In this document: piece by piece, positions 13,222-20,033 of the stretch
Numbering within the stretch: the first letter of the stretch is position 1
How the letters are laid out: the number at the start of each line of letters is the position of its first letter
Assembly (NCBI GenBank): GCA_002436415.1
Contig: DJMA01000013.1
Coordinates: forward strand, 1,960 to 21,992
Direction of reading: 5' to 3'
DNA from: Bdellovibrionaceae bacterium UBA6502
Lineage (GTDB): Bacteria; Bdellovibrionota; Bdellovibrionia; Bdellovibrionales; UBA840
Length of the DNA: 20,033 nucleotides
Made by a program: the position numbers and the translations under genes
Notes under the pieces: generated by a model
What the model was told of the DNA's origin: nothing
The model's database searches: none
The model's input: only the letters and a program-made list of their open reading frames with translations

Positions 13222-14766
13222 TTAGGCTGCAATTTTATGTTTCAACATCGCTTTCCTCAAACCTTCACGAGAGAGTTGCAAAATCTCGCAGGCTTTCGTT
13301 CGGTTCCCTTCCACCTCATTCAGTATTCGCAATATATGTTGTTTTTCGACATGATTCTTTGCCTCTTTTAAACTTACATTACCAATATTTAGTTTTGCGA
13401 CATTGCTATCTTCAGAACTACCTAGCTGATTCGTACTTAAATCAAAGTCTTCTTCTACCAATACATCGCGACTCCCCGCCAAAATGATCGCTCTTTCTAA
13501 CCGGTTTTGTAACTCACGAATATTGCCTGGCCAAGAGTAGGACTTCAAAGCCTCTAAGGCTTTGTCACTAAGTTTTATCGACTTCCAGCCTCTAGTTTTG
13601 GAAAAGTGATCCATGATTCCTTCACAAATAAAACCAATGTCTTTTGGTCTTTTCCTTAACGGAAGCAATTGAACACTCAAAACATTCAAGCGAAAGAATA
13701 AATCCTCTCGAAAACTTCCATTCTTAACAAGCTCGGGCAAATCTCTGTGAGTTGCAGCAAGCAGTCGAAAGTTTACAGGGATTTCTTCATCCTCTCCCCC
13801 TACTCGACAAACCACTTTTTCCTGTAATACACGCAACAACTTAGCTTGTGCCGCAGGGGGCATCTCACCAATTTCATCCAAAAACAACGTACCACCATGT
13901 GCTAGTTCGATTTTTCCTTTTCTTTCAGTAACATCAGTAGCCGCACCTTTAACCACTCCAAACAACTCGGCTTCAAACAAATTCTCTGGAATTGCAGCGC
14001 AATTAATAACGATAAATGCCTTATCCGCTCTACTTGAATTAAGGTGTATATACCTTGCGATCAACTCTTTACCTGTTCCACTTTCACCACCAATTAAAAC
14101 ACTTGAGTCCGATTCAGCCATTAAAGGCAATTGGGAATAGGTTTGTTGCAAAAAGCTATGATTACTATAAAGGAGTTTATTGTCTTGAATTACACTTAAA
14201 CGTTCTTTGCGGTCTTCAAGAAGCTTGTGCTTATCTGCTTTTAAACTCTCTGTATTTTTATTTTGTTCGATGGCCAAACTAGCATACAAAGCCAAGACTT
14301 GAGCCGCTTGAAGGTCTGCTGGAACAAAATCACTTTGGCCGTCTGCTTTATTTAATAATTCCAAGACGCCTAATTTTTTCCCAGAAGGAGTGACCAATGG
14401 TATGGCCAATACTTTTTTGGTTTCATAACTTGTCTCACTATCTATATTGCTTAGAAACATTTGGTTTTTAAGAGCGTCATTTTCAATCAAAGGAGCTTGA
14501 GTGGTAAAAACGTATCCAGCGATACCTTGATTTGCCGCGATACTAATTTTTTTAGTTCCCAAACCAGTAGCGATAAGTGAAGTTAACTTTTGTTTCTTAT
14601 TCGATTTTTCATCAATCTCGTCGGCGATAAAAATGGTTCCCCGATCTGCTTTTGTTGCTTGGATACTTGTGCTTAGAATTTTATGAACCAATTGATCCCA
14701 ACTACTAGACTCAAAAAAACCGGCACACAGACTACTTAACTCTTGCAATAAATTATCGTTTGACAT
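13222..14766 (-). CDS. GAF-AAA+-Fis transcriptional regulator with a degenerate GAFTGA loop
   Basis: This is a 514-residue protein from the ATG at 14766. A GTG 27 bases upstream would add nine residues but is less likely. Residues about 5-170 form a GAF sensor domain (KADRGTIFIADE, IATGLGTKKISIAANQGIAGYV, VLAIPLVTPSGKKLGVLELLNKADG). A central AAA+ domain follows, with Walker A GESGTGKE, Walker B GGTLFLDEIGEM, sensor I AATHRDLPEL, the arginine-finger region FREDLFFRLNVLSV and WPGNIRELQNRLERAI. A C-terminal Fis-type helix-turn-helix ends in NRTKACEILQLSREGLRKAM. It is built like a sigma-54 activator, but the loop that should read GAFTGA reads GAATDV (13930-13947), replacing the Phe that contacts sigma-54. 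It may not activate sigma-54 promoters in the usual way. The GAF ligand is unknown. No sensor kinase is adjacent. Confidence 0.9.
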   Translation of the reverse strand: MSNDNLLQELSSLCAGFFESSSWDQLVHKILSTSIQATKADRGTIFIADEIDEKSNKKQKLTSLIATGLGTKKISIAANQGIAGYVFTTQAPLIENDALKNQMFLSNIDSETSYETKKVLAIPLVTPSGKKLGVLELLNKADGQSDFVPADLQAAQVLALYASLAIEQNKNTESLKADKHKLLEDRKERLSVIQDNKLLYSNHSFLQQTYSQLPLMAESDSSVLIGGESGTGKELIARYIHLNSSRADKAFIVINCAAIPENLFEAELFGVVKGAATDVTERKGKIELAHGGTLFLDEIGEMPPAAQAKLLRVLQEKVVCRVGGEDEEIPVNFRLLAATHRDLPELVKNGSFREDLFFRLNVLSVQLLPLRKRPKDIGFICEGIMDHFSKTRGWKSIKLSDKALEALKSYSWPGNIRELQNRLERAIILAGSRDVLVEEDFDLSTNQLGSSEDSNVAKLNIGNVSLKEAKNHVEKQHILRILNEVEGNRTKACEILQLSREGLRKAMLKHKIAA

Positions 14767-14772
14767 GAAGCT

Positions 14773-14803
14773 AGTATACCTAAAGAAATTCACTTTTTGG
14801 CAA
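14773..14803 (-). promoter_or_regulatory. candidate leaderless promoter of the GAF-AAA+-Fis regulator
   Basis: On the minus strand TTGCCA (14798-14803, five of six) and TATACT (14773-14778, five of six) are separated by 19 bp, slightly long. Only six bases lie between the -10 box and the ATG at 14766, so transcription would start at or beside the initiation codon. No Shine-Dalgarno sequence is visible, which agrees with leaderless translation. Confidence 0.4.
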
Positions 14804-14814
14804 AAAAGCTTGCC
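14799..14814. promoter_or_regulatory. inverted repeat ggcaa-N6-ttgcc overlapping the -35 box
   Basis: ggcaa (14799-14803) and ttgcc (14810-14814) form a 5-bp inverted repeat with 6-bp spacing. It covers the putative -35 hexamer of the regulator gene, a position suited to autoregulation or another repressor. Confidence 0.35.
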
Positions 14815-14816
14815 AG

Positions 14817-14828
14817 CAACTTAAGTTG
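14817..14828. repeat. perfect 12-bp palindrome caacttaagttg
   Basis: All twelve bases are self-complementary. It lies 3 bases beyond the ggcaa/ttgcc repeat, upstream of the regulator promoter. A related half, ccaacttaaa, occurs near 14900. It is a possible dimer-binding site, but no partner protein is identified. Confidence 0.4.
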
Positions 14829-15142
14829 GGACACTTATGTTAGATAATTAGATTCTTTCTCAATTATATACTTGGGTCGTCTTAAAATAATACATCCATG
14901 CCAACTTAAATTTCAATAAAGCCTAATTTTGAGTATGACAAACTTATCATAAAACAAAAACCACTTTTCATTCATTTTTAATCTTAAAACTCTAACAGAG
15001 TCTCTAAAAACATAACTACAAAAACGATCGTCGCAAGCTTAGCTTTCTAATTTAATGAGCTAAGCTCACCCATGTATTAGCTTAAAGAAATAAGATTAAA
15101 TTCCGCTCTCTTAGCTCCAAAGCAGCGTGAAAGCATAGGACC
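14829..15142. other. AT-rich gap between regulator and lipoprotein genes, with hairpins
   Basis: No gene is seen. Near the left is a small hairpin, actct/agagt (14989-15001), that on the minus strand is followed by TTTT and could be a weak terminator for the lipoprotein gene. A stronger hairpin, agcttagct (15036-15044) with agctaagct (15058-15066), has a 9-bp perfect stem and a 13-base loop. Further agctta/ttagct words occur near 15079 and 15111. No T tract directly follows the large hairpin on either strand. Confidence 0.4.
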
Positions 15143-15961
15143 TTAATTACTTAAGACTTCCAACACCTGCTCTCTGTACACGCTGGCTGACGCATATTCA
15201 TCTTTATAAATTTGATCCACTAAGTCGACGGTTTCCTGAGGGACGGAGTCGTATCGAGCTATCTCTTCTTCTCTGTTAACTTTCTCTCGTTTAGTTTTAT
15301 CCTCTTCCTTAGTAAATTGTTTCAGAGCTGAGTCAAAGCGTTGGGTAAATTCATTCGCCTCGAAAAGAACCTGCTTTTTTAATATCTTCATTTTTAATAC
15401 ATCATCGTCAGATACTTTTAACTTCTCAGCGTAATAGTCAGTAGATAAAATACCTACTACCATCATCGTTCCTAATAGATTTTGATTGTTTTTTAACAAG
15501 GACTGCATGGAGTTTTTTAAAATTTGGATATCATTGACAGATAAGTTGATATTGTACTGTAAATGAGTCTCAAGAAAAGCGCGAATCAATCGATAGTGAG
15601 TGAGTAATCCACATGGCTTATCCATCAGTATAACATAATCTAAAAGCTTTACAGGACTGGCTTTAAGCTCAGTGTAATAGGCCTTTCTGATTCTAAAAAA
15701 CTTTTCATCCATCGTAGGATAACTTTTAATGATCTCCCTAAATGTCTTGATATCTTTTTTGTTCTTCAAAAACGGATAACTATCTTTTTTCTTTGTAATT
15801 GCTAAGGTCGCAAATTTTTCTTCGACACTCTTACAAACTGGCTGCAAATTGTCATAGGCCATTAGCTGATCAGAGTATTTTGTTTTGCGTGGATACTTAG
15901 GAGAACTTGCACACGCACTTAGTAAAAACAGTGTTAATAGAGTCGAGAAAATTTTAAGCAT
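15143..15961 (-). CDS. lipoprotein of unknown function, helical
   Basis: From the ATG at 15961 the product has 272 residues and begins MLKIFSTLLTLFLLSACASS, a textbook lipoprotein signal with lipobox LSAC. A longer frame opens at 15988, but the aggggag ribosome-binding site lies inside that extension, 8 bases before 15961. The mature protein is highly charged and largely helical, with many Lys and Glu and a clear Lys/Glu-rich stretch near the C-terminus (FTKEEDKTKREKVNREEEIARYD). Segments such as SYPTMDEKFFRIRKAYYTEL and LLKNNQNLLGTMMVVGIL show no recognised domain. I cannot name the family. It has a long upstream gap and no operon partner. Confidence 0.7.
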   Translation of the reverse strand: MLKIFSTLLTLFLLSACASSPKYPRKTKYSDQLMAYDNLQPVCKSVEEKFATLAITKKKDSYPFLKNKKDIKTFREIIKSYPTMDEKFFRIRKAYYTELKASPVKLLDYVILMDKPCGLLTHYRLIRAFLETHLQYNINLSVNDIQILKNSMQSLLKNNQNLLGTMMVVGILSTDYYAEKLKVSDDDVLKMKILKKQVLFEANEFTQRFDSALKQFTKEEDKTKREKVNREEEIARYDSVPQETVDLVDQIYKDEYASASVYREQVLEVLSN

Positions 15962-16337
15962 CAATCCAGCTCCCCTTTTAAGAATCATTGATTTCTAAGA
16001 GTAACATATGGCTGCTAGCTGACACAAAAAAATATCTAAAATCCTAAAGCTTAAGCTACTTATCTGATGTCTTGCAATATGTGCTCAATTTTGGTTGCCT
16101 TTTACTAATTTGAAATACCAGCTTTTAAAGAAAAAATTAGCACGGAAAGTTAATCCCAATAAACTAAATCTAAGCTTGCATTCGGCTTTAGATTGATTTT
16201 CTACTTGAAAACCTTCTCATTTTTTTAAGTAGGTAGTCACTATTCTGTGCCATATTCTTGATGTTTTAGCCTTCTACCGATAGAACTGATTCACTTTACA
16301 ATTTTTATTAAACCCACTTTCATACAGCTAAGTTTCT

Positions 16338-16356
16338 AATTCTCCTTTCGAGAATT
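16338..16356. repeat. perfect 7-bp hairpin in the 5' region of the TorF-like gene
   Basis: aattctc and gagaatt pair around the loop ctttc. No T tract follows on the plus strand, so it is not a classic terminator. It may be an operator or an untranslated-leader structure. Confidence 0.45.
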
Positions 16357-16394
16357 GAAGAATGTAAATCCATTTAAGTTTAGGGAAAGATATT

Positions 16395-16406
16395 CAAGAT
16401 ATCTTG
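16395..16406. repeat. perfect 12-bp palindrome caagatatcttg
   Basis: The sequence is fully self-complementary and lies 101 bases before the TorF-like start codon. It has the same length and a similar caa...ttg frame as the palindrome at 14817-14828, though the cores differ. Confidence 0.4.
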
Positions 16407-16506
16407 TAAATAAACTCCAAAGCTCAACAGAGTCGAGATTAAAAATTCTAGCATTAAGTTCGATCTAATTTTACCGAACAAAGACTGTTAAACAATTGGA
16501 GGCCCC

Positions 16507-17187
16507 ATGAAATTGAAAATATTGTTTGTTTTATTCTTTTCCGCTATTCCGTTCTCAGGGCACGCAGAAGGTGAAACCAAATTAACTGTTACAAGTGAAT
16601 ATGTCTGGCGTGGTACAAGACTTTCCAACGGTGCGGCTGCACAAGCGGAACTAAGTAGAGAAATTTACCACAATTTAGAAGTAGGCTTGTTTGCCTCAAA
16701 TGTTTCCGAAGACATTTCAGAAAGGGACTCAGAAGCTGACTTACATTTGATCCAATATTTTGATCTGAACGAAAATCATAGATTTGGAATTGGTGTTGTT
16801 GGCTATTTGTACCTAACCCATACGAGCCATAACACGACAGAGGCGCACCTTTCCTATGAAAACCAATGGTTCAATTTTAAAGTTTACAACACACAAAAGT
16901 ATTTTGGGAAAAATACTGGTTCTACTTATTTAAATGTTGGAACGAAGTTTTTAGTCACTTCCGATATTTTAATGAAGTTAAATCTCGGACAAACAACTTA
17001 TGAAGATGAAGTTGAAGCGGGATACAAGAACTACCATGATTACAAAATCAGCCTAGAAAAAGAATATAACTTAGGAACCTTTGATTTGTTCTTCTCTTCA
17101 GCCAATCGCTACGAATGGGATGGAAGCACCAAAGAGAAACAACATGACGATGTTTTAGGAGTTAGCTTTACTGTCGATGTAAAATAA
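16507..17187 (+). CDS. TorF-family putative outer-membrane protein
   Basis: This 226-residue protein has a signal peptide (MKLKILFVLFFSAIPFSGHA, cleavage after GHA). It then has LTVTSEYVWRGTRLSNGAAAQAEL, which closely follows the N-terminal consensus of the TorF/TIGR02001 family (SdYvfRGis.s.g.pa.q). The remainder is an alternation of beta strands (GLFASNVSE, HRFGIGVVGYLYLTH, WFNFKVYNTQKYFG, YLNVGTKFLV, DILMKLNLGQTTY, DLFFSSANRYEW) ending in VLGVSFTVDVK. A beta-barrel of about 10-12 strands in the outer membrane is expected. Substrate and channel activity are unknown. The start has ggagg 5 bases upstream. It is monocistronic, convergent with rpe and separated from it by 45 bp. Confidence 0.78.
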   Translation: MKLKILFVLFFSAIPFSGHAEGETKLTVTSEYVWRGTRLSNGAAAQAELSREIYHNLEVGLFASNVSEDISERDSEADLHLIQYFDLNENHRFGIGVVGYLYLTHTSHNTTEAHLSYENQWFNFKVYNTQKYFGKNTGSTYLNVGTKFLVTSDILMKLNLGQTTYEDEVEAGYKNYHDYKISLEKEYNLGTFDLFFSSANRYEWDGSTKEKQHDDVLGVSFTVDVK

Positions 17188-17204
17188 TATCTTAGACTTT
17201 TTCG

Positions 17205-17234
17205 AGGCCTTCAAGCTTGTCAAATTGAGGGCCT
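17205..17234. terminator. 10-bp hairpin between convergent TorF-like and rpe genes
   Basis: aggccttcaa (17205-17214) pairs with ttgagggcct (17225-17234), with one G-T pair and a 10-base loop. It overlaps the rpe stop codon. The plus-side tail, agtcttcttt, is moderately T-rich, while the minus-side tail is not. It probably terminates plus-strand transcripts and may act both ways. Confidence 0.5.
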
Positions 17235-17883
17235 AGTCTTCTTTCAAAATAGCGATAGCCTCAGCATAATTTCTTTTAAAAACAAACGAACCTGCTACGA
17301 AGACATCAGCACCAGCATCGCGGCACAGTTTTACTGTTTCTTCGTTAATGCCACCATCAACTTCAATGTAAAAATCTAAGCCCTTATCTTCTTTCCATTT
17401 TTTAAGTTGAAGTATCTTTTCAATTTGATCTGCCATAAAGCTCTGACCACCAAAACCTGGTTCTACAGTCATCACTAAGACGAGATCCAACTTTTCAAGA
17501 ACAGATTCTATTTCAGACACAGGAGTATTAGGCTTAATGCTTAAACCTACTTTTTTACCCGCGTCTCTAATTTGCTGCACATAGGAGTCAAAATCTTCGC
17601 AAGCTTCCCAGTGACAAGTCACTAAATCAGCCCCTGCTTTTAAATAATCGCCAACCCATTTTTCAGGCTTATCGATCATCAAGTGTACATCTAAAAAAGC
17701 GCCTTCGACCTGACGAAGAGATTTTACCACCGGAGCACCAATGGTTAAATTAGGAACGAAATGACCATCCATCACATCAACATGGATCCAGTCTGCCCCA
17801 GCCTTAATGACCGCTTCTACCTCAGCACCTAGTTTTGAAAAATCAGCCGATAAAATCGATGGGGAAATTAAAGAATTAGCCAA
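17233..17883 (-). CDS. rpe: ribulose-phosphate 3-epimerase
   Basis: Rpe interconverts D-ribulose 5-phosphate and D-xylulose 5-phosphate in the pentose phosphate pathway. The 216-residue TIM-barrel protein has all family blocks: SPSILSADFSKLG near the N-terminus, HVDVMDGHFVPNLTIG (metal-binding His34 and Asp36), LDVHLMIDKPEKW, VEPGFGGQSFM (phosphate loop) and EVDGGINEET. Initiation is at TTG (17883), with AGGAG 6 bases upstream inside the end of fmt. The start overlaps fmt by 8 bases, so translation is coupled. It is the last gene of the def-fmt-rpe operon. Confidence 0.97.
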   Translation of the reverse strand: MANSLISPSILSADFSKLGAEVEAVIKAGADWIHVDVMDGHFVPNLTIGAPVVKSLRQVEGAFLDVHLMIDKPEKWVGDYLKAGADLVTCHWEACEDFDSYVQQIRDAGKKVGLSIKPNTPVSEIESVLEKLDLVLVMTVEPGFGGQSFMADQIEKILQLKKWKEDKGLDFYIEVDGGINEETVKLCRDAGADVFVAGSFVFKRNYAEAIAILKED

Positions 17884-18811
17884 GTTTGTCTCCTACTTTC
17901 AAGTCAGTCCCTGTAAGATAGGCACTCACTTCCATTTTAGGCTTATTTTGCGGCTGAATTTCTAAAATCTCAAGCGATGCTTCACCGCAAGCTACTGTAA
18001 AAGACTTTTTGTCCACAGCAATTACCTGCCCAGCTTCACCCTTTTTATCAGAAATTAGCATTTTATGGATTTTCAGCATTTTACCATCACGGTAGGTCAA
18101 AGAGCCTGGCCAAATTTTCATACCGCGGTAGCGATTAAAAATTTCACGCGCAGATAAAGACCAATCAATTTCTGCATCTTCTTTTTTTAGTTTTTTTGCG
18201 ATGGTCACTTTGGATGCATCTTGTTGTTCACTAGATAAATTTCCACGGATGTAGTCCATTAAATCGACCCGAATCAAGTCAGCGCCTAAGTGCTTTAATC
18301 GGTCATACAAAACGACAGCATCTACATCATCACTCAATTCTACTTTTCGGACTCCAATTAAATTTCCAGCATCTAAAGCTAAATCAATTTTCTGCAAGCT
18401 CACGCCCGACTCGGCATCCCCTTCCATTAAGGCACGTTGAATAGGAGCAGCTCCCCGCCATCTTGGCAACAGGCTTCCATGAATATTTACGCAACCTCGG
18501 TGAAAGCTATCGATCACTTCTTGTTTTAGTATTTGTCCATAAGCAACCACTACGCCAATCTCAGCATTACAAGTGCGAAGCTTTTCGATACTCTCGGGAG
18601 TGTTAATGGATTCAGGAGTGAAGACTTCTAAATCATGTTTTAAAGCTAGCTCTTTTACAGGGCTTGCTTTCAGTTGCATTTTTCTACCTGCAGGGCGATC
18701 CGGTTGAGTCACCACTAACAATACTTCATAATGTTCATCTTGAATTAAAGCATCAAGGGCTGTCACCGCAAAGTCTGCGGTGCCCATGAATACTACTGGA
18801 ACTACGCTCAT
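17876..18811 (-). CDS. fmt: methionyl-tRNA formyltransferase
   Basis: Fmt transfers the formyl group from 10-formyl-tetrahydrofolate to Met-tRNA(fMet), providing the initiator for protein synthesis. The 311-residue protein starts VVFMGTADFAVTALDALI and carries the family signature around HGSLLPRWRGAAPIQRALMEGD, which includes the catalytic Asn/His/Asp region (NIHGSLLPRWRG). AEIGVVVAYGQIL and GVSLQKIDLALDAGNLI follow. A C-terminal tRNA-binding OB domain runs from about residue 205 to the end. It lies 3 bp after def, with a gagg ribosome-binding site inside the def 3' end, the common def-fmt order. Confidence 0.97.
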   Translation of the reverse strand: MSVVPVVFMGTADFAVTALDALIQDEHYEVLLVVTQPDRPAGRKMQLKASPVKELALKHDLEVFTPESINTPESIEKLRTCNAEIGVVVAYGQILKQEVIDSFHRGCVNIHGSLLPRWRGAAPIQRALMEGDAESGVSLQKIDLALDAGNLIGVRKVELSDDVDAVVLYDRLKHLGADLIRVDLMDYIRGNLSSEQQDASKVTIAKKLKKEDAEIDWSLSAREIFNRYRGMKIWPGSLTYRDGKMLKIHKMLISDKKGEAGQVIAVDKKSFTVACGEASLEILEIQPQNKPKMEVSAYLTGTDLKVGDKLG

Positions 18812-18814
18812 GTT

Positions 18815-19381
18815 TTAGGCCTCAGCTGTTGTGTCGTCGTAACCGTATTTTTTGATTTGTTTTGTGATGCGATTTCTACGAACCATGGAAAGACGTTCAA
18901 TAAAAATTTTCCCGTCCAAATGATCGATTTCATGTTGAATACAAACTCCCGTCAATGAGTCCGCTTTAAGAAAAAGCTTTTCACCTTTTTCATTTAAAGC
19001 TTCTACTTCAACATAAGCAAATCTTTCTACCTGCTCAGTGTAACCGGGAACACTCAAACAACCTTCTTCCCATTTAATCTTTCCTTCTTTTTTTGTAATA
19101 ACAGGATTGATTAAAATTAACGGAAATGGAATCGCTTGCTCAAGCTCAGTCATATCTTCAGTAGTAAAATTGCCTTGTTCATCTTTTGATCTTGTATCGA
19201 TTACTAACATACGAATGTTTTTTCCAATTTGTGGAGCTGCCAATCCAACCCCTGGAGCATCGTACATAGTTTCTAGCATATCTTGTCCCAAAATAGCGAT
19301 CTCGTCTGTCACTTCATCTAGCTTAGTGGACATCTTTTTCAAGATCGGATTTGGGTATGTGATTATCTCTAATTTCGCCAT
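18815..19381 (-). CDS. def: peptide deformylase
   Basis: Def removes the N-formyl group from nascent polypeptides. The 188-residue protein has the three metal-site motifs: GVGLAAPQIG (motif 1, about 44-53), EGCLSVPGY (motif 2, cysteine ligand) and QHEIDHLDG (motif 3, two histidine ligands and catalytic Glu). An acidic insert between motifs 1 and 2 (TRSKDEQGNFTTEDMTELEQ) makes it a little longer than E. coli Def. The ATG at 19381 has a gaggaa ribosome-binding site. It is the first gene of the minus-strand operon with fmt and rpe; the promoter should lie in 19382-19450 but is not obvious. Confidence 0.97.
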   Translation of the reverse strand: MAKLEIITYPNPILKKMSTKLDEVTDEIAILGQDMLETMYDAPGVGLAAPQIGKNIRMLVIDTRSKDEQGNFTTEDMTELEQAIPFPLILINPVITKKEGKIKWEEGCLSVPGYTEQVERFAYVEVEALNEKGEKLFLKADSLTGVCIQHEIDHLDGKIFIERLSMVRRNRITKQIKKYGYDDTTAEA

Positions 19382-19966
19382 AAATTCCTCAACGAAGTTA
19401 ATTTATCTCTAACTTATATTTTAGCACAAATACCCAGTTTTTGCCATCAATTCAAGCCAGAGCCCTTCTAAGGCCTTTATTTTAAATATTTTTTAATGAT
19501 TTTATCAATTTATTGGTAGATTTCGCTAGTTAGCAGCCTTAGCTTTTAGTTCCCGTGTACCGTGGGCCAACACAAATTAGTGCATCGTCAGCTTTTAATC
19601 TAGGCTCTTTACCTGTGTACAAAGACCCAAAAAACTCTAAAATCGCTGAAACTCACACATCTTAAGAACAAATTAAAAGAAGCTCAAAATTTTATGCTTC
19701 TTTTTCCAAGTCATCATTTATAACTCCCTTAAAAAGCGGGGCCTAAAAGATTGCTTTAAGACCTTGGCAAATGAAGAAAAATAAGACAGTCCCTAAATCG
19801 AGATTTACATCAAATTCATCGTGCCTAGCTTCGGGATTTATACAATTTGTCCATATCCCATTAGAGTCACTCAGTTCATTTCCATGATTACCCTAATAAC
19901 CAAAACTTTTCCCTCAAAGCTTGAAACCATTGATTTTAGAATCGTTTTGCTACTGGGTTCTTTTTC
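19382..19966. other. AT-rich region without a recognisable gene
   Basis: Frames here are short, lack good ribosome-binding sites and show no recognised motif. I see no tRNA cloverleaf. The def promoter should lie near the left edge. The only clear structure is the hairpin at 19675-19704. A frame opening at ATG 19884 and running off the window encodes a lysine homopolymer from the A tract and is not credible. Confidence 0.4.
19675..19705 (+). terminator. isolated terminator-like hairpin in the noncoding right end
   Basis: aaaagaagc (19675-19683) pairs perfectly with gcttctttt (19696-19704) around a 12-base loop that contains aaaatttt. The right arm ends in Ts, giving terminator character on both strands. 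No gene ends beside it on either side. Confidence 0.5.
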
Positions 19967-20033
19967 AAAAAAAAAAAAAAGAAAAAAAAAAAAAAAAAAA
20001 AAAAAAAACAAAAAAAAAGACAAGTATATATAT
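19967..20033. repeat. poly-A low-complexity end, probably contig edge
   Basis: Bases 19967-20018 are A except for G at 19981 and C at 20009. They are followed by gacaag and an alternating ta run to the end of the window. A tract this long and pure is unusual in a bacterial chromosome and is more likely a sequence-end or assembly artefact than a biological element. Confidence 0.8.

Larger units (their letters stand above)
15962..16506. other. 545-bp divergent intergenic region rich in hairpins and palindromes
   Basis: No credible gene was found. Structures seen: an imperfect hairpin, aatctaa (16167-16173) with ttagatt (16188-16194), with extra inner GC pairs; ctactt (16201-16206) with aagtag (16227-16232); a perfect 7-bp stem, aattctc (16338-16344) with gagaatt (16350-16356), and a 5-base loop; and a perfect 12-bp palindrome, caagatatcttg (16395-16406). 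The region must hold the promoters of the minus-strand lipoprotein and the plus-strand TorF-like gene. I could not identify a confident -35/-10 pair. A small RNA is possible but not shown. Confidence 0.4.

Noticed and set aside
13114..13371. Plus-strand 85-codon frame
   Set aside because: Most of it lies antisense to the end of the regulator gene, with no protein motif and no clear support beyond an open frame; its start lies in the inverted repeat.
14798..14814. Possible sigma-54 (-24/-12) promoter in tggcaa...ttgcc upstream of the regulator gene
   Set aside because: The GG-to-GC spacing is one base longer than sigma-54 allows on either strand, so it was kept only as an inverted repeat.
19107..19412. 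Plus-strand 101-codon frame antisense to def
   Set aside because: It is a shadow of a highly conserved gene, with no ribosome-binding site of note and no recognisable domain.
19540..19625. Possible tRNA or structured RNA around the gtgtac words
   Set aside because: No cloverleaf could be drawn and no CCA end, T-loop or anticodon stem was found.
19884..20033. Plus-strand frame running off the window end
   Set aside because: It turns into a lysine homopolymer in the A tract, has no ribosome-binding site and lies in doubtful sequence.

Overview
The window looks like chromosomal DNA of an AT-rich Gram-negative bacterium. Evidence for a Gram-negative envelope includes two beta-barrel outer-membrane candidates, two lipoproteins, a periplasmic solute-binding protein and a membrane-anchored periplasmic thioredoxin. 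The overall flavour (low GC, a complete histidine-degradation trio, many small envelope proteins, a GAF-AAA+-Fis regulator, an orphan pilin) suits the Bdellovibrionota/Bacteriovorax group. That placement is inference from gene style and not proof. There is no transposase, phage gene, CRISPR array, tRNA or rRNA. The far right end runs into an almost pure A tract that looks like a contig edge.

Layout. 1-2.6 kb: the tail of a basic protein with 36-residue repeats, convergent with a PlsC-type acyltransferase, then glycerol kinase (glpK). 2.6-3.5 kb: a small orphan type IV-like pilin diverging, across only 26 bp, from a TlpA/ResA-like thioredoxin. 3.5-10.6 kb: a histidine utilisation region on the minus strand, hutI alone and then hutH-hutU as an overlapping pair. 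Between them sit three plus-strand genes: an nfeD-stomatin/SPFH operon and a periplasmic solute-binding protein. 10.9-12.3 kb: a three-gene envelope operon (DUF883/YqjD-like, YqjE/holin-like, small outer-membrane barrel) closed by a strong terminator. 12.4-16.0 kb (minus strand): a lipoprotein of unknown function, a GAF-AAA+-Fis regulator with a degenerate GAFTGA loop, and a second unknown lipoprotein. 16.5-17.2 kb: a TorF-type putative outer-membrane protein. 17.2-19.4 kb (minus strand): a def-fmt-rpe operon for N-terminal formylation/deformylation plus pentose-phosphate epimerisation. 19.4-20.0 kb: no recognisable gene, one terminator-like hairpin and the A-rich end.

How the genes work together. 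HutH, HutU and HutI catalyse the first three steps of histidine breakdown (histidine, urocanate, imidazolonepropionate, formimidoylglutamate). The fourth-step enzyme is not in the window. NfeD and the SPFH protein are a standard membrane-scaffold pair. Fmt and Def are the opposing enzymes of initiator-methionine formylation. Most other genes act singly in the envelope.

I did not find a clear undescribed multi-gene system. The observations most worth following are the regulator with an altered sigma-54 contact loop and an apparently leaderless start, the repeat-tail protein at the left edge, the solute-binding protein whose ribosome-binding site points to a non-ATG (possibly ATC) start, the overlapping divergent promoters of the pilin/thioredoxin pair, and the palindrome-rich gaps around 14.8-15.1 and 16.1-16.5 kb. 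All promoter, hairpin and repeat calls were made by eye.
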